From the NCBI RefSeq assembly GCF_964199755.1, contig NC_133897.1, positions 134,854,125-134,918,124 on the forward strand: a DNA stretch of 64,000 nucleotides, written 5' to 3'. This DNA comes from Larus michahellis. Lineage: Eukaryota; Chordata; Aves; Charadriiformes; Laridae. The stretch's first letter is position 1. Each line of letters begins with the position of its first letter. Of the stretch, positions 1 through 16,037 are shown in pieces. A program made the translations under genes and the position numbers. The notes below the pieces were generated by a model. It was not told where the DNA came from. It saw only the letters and a program-made list of their open reading frames with translations, and made no database searches.

Positions 1-190
1 AATGCCGGGTGTGCCCTTTTAGGGGTTTTTGCGGGCTCTCCTGGCGGGAAGGTCGGATTAGGGATCCGCAGCAGGCGCGGCCCGGCCCGGCCCCGCTCTC
101 CTCCCTGGGCTCGGGCTGCCGCTGGTTTGGTGTGGGAGAAGGCCTGACTGCGTCTTGGGGTGACGGGCGGTTCTCCAGGCAAGGGGAGAC
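1..190. promoter_or_regulatory. CpG-rich segment at window edge
   Basis: The first 190 bases are rich in G, C and CpG (runs such as gcgcggcccggcccggcccc near 75-95), and the sequence then drops abruptly to AT-rich DNA. This is the composition of a CpG-island promoter flank, first exon or start of a first intron. Conserved vertebrate synteny puts UBE2W downstream of ELOC and on the same strand, so its 5' end could lie here. That is inference: I see no UBE2W coding sequence inside the window. Confidence 0.45.
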
Positions 191-2950
191 ATTACTCTGT
201 GCTTCCCGTGCTACTCTGCCACGGGTCTTGTGACTTCTCTGCAGTGGTGGCCTGGTGGCATCCCATGTCCAAATTAGCATGGGTATATTTTAAATGGGAG
301 CATTTTCCGATGCTACATTTTGCTTTCCTGGACTGGAACATCCTCTGTCCTTTGCACTGGATGATTCTGTGGTAACTGTGCAGGTGAAAATACACAAGCA
401 CCGCTCACTAGAAGCAACCTGCATGCAATCAATAAATAACGCAACTTGGAGAAATGCTTTTCATAAAGCGGGTATTTCAGACCTAACAGATCCTCAAGAT
501 AACCTGACAAAATGTTTTTCCAAAGGCAAACCTATAAAACTCATAATCCTAGTGGATATGTAAATCCGAGTTAATAGAGGTACTGATTTTATACCTCATT
601 ATAATCTCCCATCTCCCTGCTGATCTCACTGTATGTTCCAAAAACATTGGAGCACCTTTTTCTCTTCCCTTCACACCCAGACTTTCTCATGATGCTAAAG
701 AACCCCCTTGGGTCACTTCTGCTCTATTGGTAGCACCTGATTTTTCCATCAGAGATGGCGTAACTGATACACATCTAAATTACTGAACAATTGTTCTCAC
801 TTTGTATTTACCTTTGAAATCCTCTTTCATTTTAGACCTCAAGGAGTGTGCATCTGAAAGCCTGCCTAATTTCTCCATATACGTTATTTAGTGTGATGCA
901 AGATACTACTTCTACCTACAAGCTTTACCATCCAGTATGTTTTTATGCATCCTCAACTTTGAAAACTGCTAACTGGAGGAAAACAAAAACCCAGCACAAC
1001 ATGGCATCAGCTTCCAACTTGTATCTAGTGTCAGCTGTGTTGCCGATGTTAAAATGAGCACGCAAACTTATGGGTTTGCATAAAGGGAAGAACAGAAAAC
1101 AGCAGTAGTGTCCTTTTCCTGTGAGGTAGCTGCAGAAGGGAAGGAGCCTCTTGGCTTTGCGGGAATTTGCTGATGACAGAATGAAGTCTATGTCAATTTT
1201 TGAGTAGGAAAGGAGACTAGCCTACCAAAAGTAAGGATGGAAAAAGTATCATAATGTAAACCGAATCCTATACTTTTTGTCCTCTAAATTCAACCTCAAT
1301 TCTCAGTCACAAATTATGGGCTCCTGACGCTGTGCAAGCTGACATTGCTCTACTGACTAAGTCAGAAGAGTCTTCTTGTGTGTGTTTTCCCTGGAAGTCA
1401 GTATTTATGTACTATAGGATTTTGCAACACCATTTAGGTTGCAGAGGATTTATTGCATTAAGTAGATATTTAGATCTGGTAGAGGTTTCTTTCTCCTGCG
1501 GTTCTTCAGAACTAAGTTAGGCTGTTAGAGCATTAAGTGGAACATCGCTATTTCTGTTTTACTAGATGTTGTTGTTTTGCATGATCCAAACATATGTTTA
1601 TCCTAAAATACATTTCTTAATGCCATATGCTACAAAGATAGCAAGAACATCAAGTTTAAGCAATGGACATGTGTTCGGCTATAAACATGGACATATTGAC
1701 TATCAGTGTTGATATAATCACAGTGAGATAAAGCTGATTTCAATCCGCTATATTCAGTTTCTTAACCCTGTTCCAGAAAACCCTGTTCAAGGTCAGAAGA
1801 TACGAAAAGGCATAAGCTTACGAATGCCAGCACACTTCATAGACTGCAAGCTGGTTTTGCATGGAAAGATCAGCTTTGTAGTCTTAAGCTAACTGTAATC
1901 AGTACAAATATGACTTCTACTCAGTAATAAAGAAAAATTATCTCTGTACGAAAAGCCACCTTAGCAAAAAGTCATAGCTTTTAACTGTCCTTATGTTTGA
2001 GAAGTCTTTTTCCTATCATACACACCTTTGCAATGTTAAAAACAAGGCACCTACCACATTTTGTACCGAAATATTGTTTACTGAGATAACTTAATCTACG
2101 CTGCAGATCCCATTCCTAAGGATAGCAGGCATGAAAAGCAAAGGGCAATGTGCCCTTCACATAAACAACAAAGCACAAATTACTACCCACCCTAACTTAA
2201 CTGGATATGTAAGAAAGAAGCTAAAGAGTTACTCTGCAGCTGAAACTTGTGACTAGAATCCGTAAATTCACTTTGCGTAGAGTTTATTCTTACAGGACTA
2301 CCAAAGGTATCTTTTATAACTGTTGTCACATCTTTGTTTTTTAAAGTATCACGCAATTGCCTAATATATATGCAACATTTTTAGCTCCTCATCATCATGG
2401 GGAATAGGGGTAGCTAGAGAATTACCCTGTGTTTTATTGGTTTTTTCCATTTCCCTGTGTCTCAGTAACCTGACTTGCAAAGTGCTTCTTAATAAGTGTT
2501 TTTGTACAGTGCATAATGCTACAGAGATTCAATCCCTTAAGTGCAATAGGAAAACAAACACTATTAGCAGACTCCTGGAAAGACTTTATATGAAAATCAG
2601 TAGTTTCTTCCTTAAATACAGTTCCATTCTTGATTTTGTGATGGCTCATAGTATTCTTTGTTCTAAGTTATTCAGTAATCTCAGCGATGAAAGGCCCAAA
2701 ATCCCAGAGTGGGTAGATTTCACAAGGATTTGGTTATATTGTAATTTGTTGTTCATTTCAGTGTTGACCTTTACCTATGCAAAATGTAGAAGAAAACACT
2801 TTTGCAGTTAACCCTTCCTAATCTGTTGCAGGTGTAGCGGTAGCCAATGCAACAGTTGTTTGTTTTTTAAAAAAGCAAGCTTTAGACTAATGCAGCCTGA
2901 TCCTGCACCAGTCAATCTAAGTTTTGCCAGAGACTTCAAGGATTGGAGTC
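191..2950. other. AT-rich non-coding DNA
   Basis: No coding exon, RNA gene or recognisable repeat was found. Open frames here are short, lack codon structure and are not flanked by convincing splice sites. It may be an intron or flank of the gene beyond the left edge. Confidence 0.5.
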
Positions 2951-3682
2951 TGTCCTGGATTGAGGTAAAACAGAACCAATTTTCTGTTCAGTAATTTTAC
3001 TTCTTAGCTAGGCCTCTTCTAACTCTCTGAAATTAACAGCATATTGTGCTGAAAATGGTTTGTTCTCAGAGTGATAAGACCAATGGTTACAATTAGTGCC
3101 ATGGGATGGTACGCAGAGAGGCTCTTGTTTGTACTTATTGCTATAACAACCAAGGTCAGATAATTTCGTTATTTCACCCGTTGGAGGGTCAGAAACGGAA
3201 AAGCATAGAGGGGTCCCACCTGCAGGGAGGAGCGGATGGGACAGGTGACCCAAAATTGACCAACAGGACTATTCCATCCCATCTGCCCCATGCTCAGTAT
3301 AAAAGCTGAGGGATCAAAGGGTCAGGTCTTTTTCTTCAATGGCCAGCATCTGAGGAGGACCCTGCCTGTTCATCTGCCTTTGATCCTGATCCGTGTGTTC
3401 CTGACTCCAGCTCTGGAATCCAGCTCCCACCCGTTGCAGAGTCCAGTCTGGGACTTCCCCAGAGCCTGCTGGTGACGTCATCCTGGGAGCTTAATATGGT
3501 TTTGTACATACTGTATCTATTTTATTATTTCCTTTTTATTCTGTTATTAATATTTCATTAAAGTAGTTCAGTTTCTTCTAAACTCGTAAATCTCTTTATC
3601 TCTCCTCCTTCTCTCCGTGTACAAGAGGTGGGGGGAGAGCATCTGTTACCGGCCATTGGCCAATTTGGCCAAAACCATGACA
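2951..3682 (+). mobile_element. ERVL-type solo LTR
   Basis: A complete LTR of about 732 bp has near-perfect terminal inverted repeats: it begins TGTCCTGG and ends CCATGACA (7 of 8 bases pair). Inside are a TATA box (TATAAAAG, 3298-3305) and an ATTAAA polyadenylation signal (3557-3562), in the order U3-R-U5 on the plus strand. The opening section, with its AACCAATTTTCT motif, resembles LTRs of class III (ERVL-like) elements that I know from bird genomes. No internal viral sequence is attached, so it is a solo LTR left by LTR-LTR recombination. The flanking bases (agtc before, aatc after) do not form a perfect target duplication, which suggests age. Confidence 0.8.
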
Positions 3683-4491
3683 AATCTTAGGTCCCAAATA
3701 TTCAGAACTTTAGGGGTAAGAGGAATTTCATTTGTTATCTTTATTATTTCAGAAGCTGTCTTGCACTGATCTGATCAAATACATGATTATGACTCACATA
3801 TTGAAAGCCTATAGAGCAAATCATGAAAATTGTGCCTCCTACTAAAATGTTTCTGTAAATATTCATGAGTTCAATCTAAAAATCCACTTTTCTTCAGAGT
3901 TTGCATTACCTTGCATTTACAGAAAAAATGCAGATAATGTTTAAACTGCATTTATTTGATAATTTTCTGATGTATCAAGCCAGTTTCATAGAGGTCAAAT
4001 ATGTTTGATTAGGGTCCTTATAATTTTATATTCCATTCCCTACGTTATCCATAATGTTTTCAAACATTACCAGACATTTTTTCCTCTGCTCTCCCTTTTT
4101 TTCTGTATCATTCTTCTGTATACTGAATTATTTCTGCCAGCTTCTTTACAATTTCTGCCACTGTAATAACACGGGACCTTGATTTCTTTTGTCCAAGTCC
4201 ACTATACATTTTAGCTTGCTCACACAGAAATGAACTGTACATGATGTTAACCTCCCCTTGTTAACTCCAGCGGCATAGCAACCATAACCTGCAGTGCCAG
4301 GAGACCACATCTCACGGGCATGGAGGACTACGTACCTCTCCAAGGAATTGCGCCAACTTCTCTGTCCACTCCTGCCTGCCAGTTTCAGGAAGGGCACTGA
4401 GTTTCAAAAGTCTGTGGGACTTTATCTTCTGATAAACACGAGCTTGCTGCACCTGCAGGAAACGCTGTCTGCATCATGCAAAGAAAAGATG
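3683..4491. other. AT-rich non-coding DNA
   Basis: Nothing recognisable was seen between the solo LTR and the next CR1 fragment. Confidence 0.5.
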
Positions 4492-4558
4492 TAGAATCAT
4501 AGAATGTGTTGTGTCGGAAGGGACATTTAAAAGTCAGCTAGTCCAACCCCCCCAGCCA
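4492..4558 (-). mobile_element. CR1 LINE 3' fragment
   Basis: The string agaatcatagaat, followed by ggaagggacat and ctagtccaac, is the reverse complement of a CR1 3' end. The copy is about 67 bp, on the minus strand, and truncated soon after the 3' tail. Confidence 0.75.
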
Positions 4559-5623
4559 AGACAGATTATCAATCAAACCAAGACAAGATTATATTGAGAA
4601 TACAAAAGAACACGTATACGTAGCTAAAATTAAAAATATCCTAAATTTTCAAGATGTTTTTGCCCTGGTGAGACTTTATTGTTGTTTTATTCCTTAGTGA
4701 TAATGTAGCTTTTTCATTGATGGCTTGTGCCATTTTTATCTATCTTAGTTCTGGATAGTAACAGGCACATTGTCACTTCCATCCCAGGACTTTCAAAGGG
4801 ATAAATGGAGGCTAAGGGAAAGGTTTCACCTTATTCCGGATCTGCCGCAAGTGCGGCATCTGCAGAAGAGGGTCATCATGTTCTCGGCTGTCATATGCTT
4901 CCGTTTCTTCTCTTGTATAGGATTTGACAATTTTACAGTTGCTGCGGGATCTGCGGCTTTCAGCTTATCCACAGCAACACTAAACTACCAAAATAATTTT
5001 CCATCAGATCAGGAAAAGAATCTCTCCTGTTCTGTTGACACACAGTTGTGACAATTGCTGCAGGGGAAAAAGAAGGACGTGTGGACAGGGAAAGGAGTAG
5101 AATTGCCTGTTTTGGTAATATGCCGTTAATTATTAATTTATAATTGTCAAGCCGTGTTTTTTTGGCAACAGTAATCCTTTAAATCTTATAAAGGCTGTAA
5201 CAATAAATACCTATAAAGATAAAAGCTATAAAAATTAAAATAATGAAGATTATGTAGGACATACACTTAATGAAACAGATGAATTTATTTAAAAGTGCAC
5301 GGTTATGTAATTATTAGTTCTTCCACATCAAAAGCATCTGTTTCCAGAGCCCATGTGAGCAGGTTGATTACTGTCTCTATTGAATAGGTGGGTTCAGACT
5401 CTGCTCAGTGATAATAAATACCTTTAAGATTGAAATATAACTGTAATTTAGGTTTGTTGCTTTTTTTTAACCTGTGAACTGAAGGCTTCTCAGGTAAGCC
5501 CAAGAGGTATGTGAATACCTAGTTGATTTTGTTATTAGGAATATTAGGAAGCGACTCTGACTTAATAACCAATGAAGAGAAGATACTGCTAAGGAATTTT
5601 CGAAATTAAGTAGCTGTTTGGTC
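4559..5623. other. AT-rich non-coding DNA
   Basis: No coding or RNA feature was recognised. Short open frames appear to be chance. Confidence 0.5.
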
Positions 5624-6148
<525 letters not shown>

Positions 6149-6171
6149 CTAGACTAGTTTTGCTAGTCTAG
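6149..6171. repeat. GACTA repeat with perfect inverted repeat
   Basis: A short run of GACTA units (6142-6156) passes into a perfect 9-bp inverted repeat, CTAGACTAG (6149-6157) and CTAGTCTAG (6163-6171), around a 5-base loop. It sits exactly at the 5'-truncation edge of the CR1 copy. Confidence 0.7.
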
Positions 6172-9100
6172 AAGCAAGATAAAATTGGTGGAGAAGAGGC
6201 TTCTCGGGGAACTTCTACAGCTGTGCAATAAGCTATCACACCTCCTGAGGGATGAGAAGCAAATCCACCACATCCGCACATCAGACCATACTGCCATCAC
6301 CGGACCCTGCACACAACTTAAAGACTTTACAGAACTTTGTTTTGCAGGCCCGTACGCCAAGATGACACTGCTCCAGCCTGTTGGTTTGCTTTTGTTTGTT
6401 TAGTGTCCCTCACAAAAGACAAGACTTCATATGGGATATAACTATCATCAAATGGAGCTATGTTAAGATAACGTAATGGATGAGCGGTTACTTGACTATT
6501 TCAGCTAAATATTTTCAGGCAGTTGTCTTGTTAAGTCATAGTTGTTTATTACAAATCAAATATTTTTCATTATTTAAGTGCTCTATGACAAATCTGAAAG
6601 CAGCTTAAATGTTAGTGTAATATTGATATATCATTTACGTGTTTCAAGTAGTTTGCTACAAATAATTCTGACTCAAATGGAGAGTCACTTCTGGAAAACA
6701 TTATATGTCAATTTAGTATGGTAATGCGGGAAGATCTTTCCCTGCATAAAATGAGAAATTAAATCCTTTGTGCCAAATGTATTTAGATCCTGGATATTTT
6801 TCAGGCTTGGTGATACCAACCAAAGCTGAGAACTCTTTATGTAAGAGTGTATTAACCGGCATAACAAGTATCCCATTGTTTTACTAGACAGAGTAACAAG
6901 AATTTATAGCAACCTAAGACACAAATTATGTATTACGTATGGTTTTGTGTAGTAGTGATTTTGGAGATAAAGGTTTTCTATTAAATGCAAATAGGATACC
7001 AGTAGTATTTTTTTTCATGGGAAGAAAAGCATTAGCTACGAATTCTCAACTGAAAAGGCAGTTTTAAATTTGAATTGATGTTAAAGAGTTATTTGGTTTT
7101 AACTTCAAAGTAACTTCTGGTCGAGGAAAGAAACTGTCAACAAATAAATAAGGAGCAGCATTAATCCATGCCTGTATTCCCAAAACGCTCATCTCACGAA
7201 ACTATTCTGAAAACCAGTAACTTTAGCACTGTACAGTAAGATTTTAATTTATATAAAAACTCTCAAGTTGTTACTTTCACCAATCTAAAACACAGTACAT
7301 ATTTCAGGGGCAATTTTAACTTAATTTTCCAATTCTAACCTCAACAAGTGAGGCTACAAACCATTACATGATTAACACCTTGAAAACTGGGTACGTAAGC
7401 TCAATGGGATAAAACGTTGAAGTACTCCATTTGTCAAAGAACAATCACGATCTTGCATCTCTGATTCTCCTCCCACATAGTGTGGGAGGAAAATCCTGTA
7501 AACATAAAACAGTAACATGGCAATGACACAGAGAAATAGCTTTTCCTTTTTTTATTTTTTTTATTTATCTCCGTGACCTTTCTCCCGTAGAAGACCGCAC
7601 CATGATCTATGTTTTAGATGTAACATACTCAAAGTTTTATTTCATGACAGACACCACTTGTTAAAACTTGAATTGATAAAAGCTCACTGTTCTTTTCTCT
7701 GTGCTGCCTTAGTGATGACACTCAAACAAGCTTCATGGGTGGCTGATAATAACCACAAAATCTACTACGTGCTTTTTTTCTAGCTCTTCCGATTGTTGTG
7801 CCACACAGTGAGGTCACAGCATTGGTTTCTTCCCATAAAATTGCCACGTAATAAGCTACCTTTAAAAAGAAAACTAACTCCAACCCAGTTTTTTATTTGT
7901 CAAAAAATCCTTCAAAGTTGAGTTTTTCCATGGGAAAAACCACCTAATACCTTTTTTGCTAATTGCAAAGTTTTCATCTCTTTAAAAACCAGCATAATAG
8001 CTTAATTTTCAAATGCACTCAATCCTGAAGTAATGAGTTCCTGCTATTTTTCTCTTATTCAGTTGTTGAAATTAAGTTTACACACGGCCTTCACCCTTAG
8101 TTTTCAGCTAGGAAAACCTGCTATTTCTCATTAGTACCTACACGCTAACATTGTGCTTTTGTTGACACTGCATTAGCTGTTACTCCCTTAAATTATACTG
8201 CAACATTTGAGACTTAAAAAAAAACAAATGAAACTGGGGACACAAAACATAGACTGAAAAGTTTTCTGTGCCATTAATTTCCTTGTCCACTTTATCTATC
8301 ACATAAACAAATTGATTTAGGCAGGTGTTGTGAAACCCATTTCAACGGGAAGAGTGAAAACGAGAAAGGGTGAAAAAACCAAACAGCCACTACTGAAACT
8401 TATCCTGAGAAATATGATATACAGTGATAAAACACAGCCAAAAGCAACCAATTTTCCACACTTACTACTGTTCCTTAAGAACTGCATTTTAGACATGGTG
8501 TTCAAAGCAGCTGTGGAATACAATGGCATGGTGAATCCTCCTTTCTTCAACCTCAACACCAAAAAGGACTTCCATGTCTTGCGGAGCGGAGCTCTGATCG
8601 TTCCGGGTGCACAGACCATCTCACGTTGGGAGACCGGCAGAGACTCCTTCAGCGGCTTATAGTCAATCAAACCCCATAACCCAGCAGGACTTTCCCCATT
8701 GCTTACCGTTAGTAAAGAATTTGCAACTTTTTGTGGCCGAACCAGCAGCTCAGTTTGGAATCCAAGCCATCAGATACAGGACTAGCTTACTAAGTAAAAA
8801 GGAGTATTAGGGGACACATGAAGTCTTCAAAATATCCTCTTCAAGGATGGGCAATATCATCTTTTTTTAGTACTTGGGTACTTCTTTTATGAGAAAGCAA
8901 ATACTCACAATTTGGAGGAGCACAAAAATACCTAAACACTTGAAATCTAAGAAACTCATTAGAACCACAAAAAACCCACGTTAATTTTATACATGCTATT
9001 TCACCACCTGGTACCCAAATACTAATTATTTTAGCAATTTGCTCACCCCATAGCCATGAAAACTATGATTCCACATACGAATACTTGCTCTGAAAAGTCA

Positions 9101-11563
9101 TAAATCAACAGAAACACAGGTTTACAAATTTTCAATTTTGAAATTTATTTAGAACTCAGGGGTTAAGCGTGGTTAAGTTCCAATTGTCTGATAATAGCAT
9201 ACCCATGTCACTATCACGGAAATTGCACTAATTCCCTCTGCCCCCCTCCCCCTTAGAAATCTGCAGGTTAGTTTTAACAGCCGGTGGTTTTGCAAATAGT
9301 GCGCTCTAGGACACTACTGCGGTTCCTGAGTGTTCAAAGCTACTGTATGATACATTAAGCTGAAGAAAAAAAACCAACAAAATTATTATTCAGAACTAAA
9401 CCAGCTATTTTACCTTACTGCTGAAGTACAGAATCATAAAATGCAATGTATTTTTAGCAGGAGATCATTTTGGAATGCTTAAAAAGTGGGGGAAGGAAAA
9501 AAAAACCACTCCACCTTTTTAAAAAATGACATCCTTTTTACTTGAATTTTAAACTAAGTAATTTTTTAACTTCAAGTCATTAACCTAAAGAGTTTTAAAA
9601 ATGGCCAAAGAACTTAAGACTCGCTCAGACTGAAATGTAGTTGGGACTAAAATATCCATGTCGGTATTCCTTGACCTTTTAGGGTATTCCTAATGGCTGT
9701 AACAAAAGCAGCATAACAGGGTATCTCTGGTTTTTGTTTATCATTTTAGTGCTCTTCAAAATGAGTTACTAACAGCACTGACCAGAGTGCCTAAACACAG
9801 GATTTCAGACAATCGCCTCGCAATGCACTTCAGCTTTTTCGTGCAAAACCAATCTAGTCATAAACATCCCCACATTAAACACAATAAATTGTGCCGAAGT
9901 ACGTGATGTGAATAAATGTTGGCTAATCTATCACCACATTGACAAACATCAGCTTGTCTACTAAGCATTGTTCAAGCCCAGAGTAAAATTTCATTTGTCA
10001 AAACTGAACTCCTCCGTGGGCAGACTGCATAGTCTATGTAAGTTACTAGTTTTTGTCCAGAAAAACCTCTTCAAAGTCGTATTTACACTGGCAAACAAGT
10101 TTAGAGGAGAGTTTCAGCCCTCTAAATTCACCATTCGTTAATACATCAATAAAGAAGTCCCACCACCTGTCGGTGGGCTTTTTCCATGAAAGACCACAAC
10201 CGCTTCTTGATCAAAACAAAGCTGAAGCAGTGGCAGCTGATGGAAATGCTAACTACATCGCTCTTGCGTCATTTTTTACGATGCATTAGATTTATTTTCA
10301 TTTACAGATGATTTTGGCAGAAGGGTTCTTCAGGCTGCAGCTGAACACAAAGCAACTTCTGGTCTCAAGTTGAATTTTTTTTTTCCTTTATGGAAACTTT
10401 TTTTTGAACAAAGAACTGATAGTATAGGCAACTACCAGCAGGAACTACCAAGCGATGATGTGTTCCACTCTAGTACTATGTCAGCGGCTTGCCAATCCTT
10501 TTCCCCTAAAATATTTGTAAAAACATTGGAAATACCTATGAAAGTTATAAAACAGCTCCTTAAACATCTGCTTAATGCCCTTTCCTTCAAATATAAAAGA
10601 CCTCCACGTTTCAGGGTCTTTTTCTGTGGATACAAGGGAGAGGTCGAGGAAGAGGTAAAAGATAGGATAACTGCTATCTTTTCAGTTCCTATGTTACAAA
10701 ATTTAAATGACTACTACTCTAAAGATTAAATACAGACTTTACATAACCAATCACAACAATGGAAATAAACCATAACTGAAACCATATAAAATCCATATCA
10801 GGTCAAGTGACAGTACATTAAGAATAATCTTATATGTTATACAGAAGATAATATACACAGATTGTAACACTTATTTTTCCCCTTAAAAGCCACTGTCAGT
10901 AGGATCAGTGTCTTACTGTACAGACAAGTGACTTGAATATTTGTCATTACTAATGGGAAAAATTTAGGTTTAAAAGAAAAATGTACCAAGAATACCTTTA
11001 CGCATATCTATACTATGGTTTAAATTAAAAGCCTTAAGCATTCTCCTACGTACTCCACTTTCAACCTAAATGGAATATCACTGTCAGGATATAAACCTTA
11101 GGGAGGGCACTTCTAATCTAGTTAGTATAACTATGCTAAAGGACAGCTATCTTACAAAGGAGATTAAGTTCAGATGTTTAGAAACTTTAACAATAAGAGA
11201 AAGTTAGAAACCCTAAACAGCTACTCATCTTTAATGATAATTACCTTTTAGAGAGCATTAGACTAAACTCCAGTATTTTCTATGGTCATTGTATGAAAAG
11301 AAAGTTCTACCACACCTAAAGGATAAGGCATAGCCATCTACTAATTGGCATATTTGTTTATTTGTCTCAGTTTGTGAAAAGGTCCTTATTTGTGTAAGCA
11401 GCAAAACAAACTTCAACTGAATGATTGCTATATGCAAAAGGACTGAAGGCAATTGCCTCTGCAGTGAACTTTACAGTTCTCAACAGCACACACGCAACAT
11501 GCTATCTGAAAAAAGTTACTAACTGAACTACATGTATTAAATACTGAAAAAAGTTTTACATTT
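6172..11563. other. Region downstream of ELOC
   Basis: AT-rich DNA with no confident coding exon. Because ELOC is transcribed leftwards, part of it, nearest 11.5 kb, may be a long ELOC 3' UTR if the hexamers next to the stop codon are not used. Open frames at 8317-8670 and 10370-10729 lack recognisable homology and splice context, and I do not treat them as genes. Confidence 0.5.
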
Positions 11564-11583
11564 TTTATTATAATTTATTTTAT

Positions 11584-11584
<1 letters not shown>
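11564..11584 (-). terminator. Three AATAAA hexamers at the ELOC stop codon
   Basis: On the minus strand AATAAA occurs at 11579-11584 (sharing the last base of the TAA stop), 11574-11579 and 11564-11569. They match the polyadenylation consensus exactly. Their position would give a 3' UTR of only a few tens of bases, so they may be AT-rich chance matches or proximal sites. A distal site cannot be placed from sequence alone. Confidence 0.4.
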
Positions 11585-15975
<4,391 letters not shown>

Positions 15976-15979
<4 letters not shown>

Positions 15980-16037
15980 TCTCTTCTTATAAAAAAAATT
16001 TGTTTCTTTTCAACAGCAGCTTTTGCAGTAGGAGCGT
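15976..16037 (-). CDS. ELOC: ELOC exon 2 with start codon
   Basis: On the minus strand the acceptor tttttttcag (ending at 16038) opens a 62-nt exon that is 5' UTR except for its last four bases, ATGG, followed by the donor GTAAG. The ATG is at 15979-15977. The split codon G|AT gives Asp2, as in mammalian elongin C, and this decides the start. Confidence 0.88.

Noticed and set aside
8317-8670. 117-codon minus-strand and 110-codon plus-strand frames in the ELOC downstream region
   Set aside because: Mutual shadows of each other, with no recognised family.
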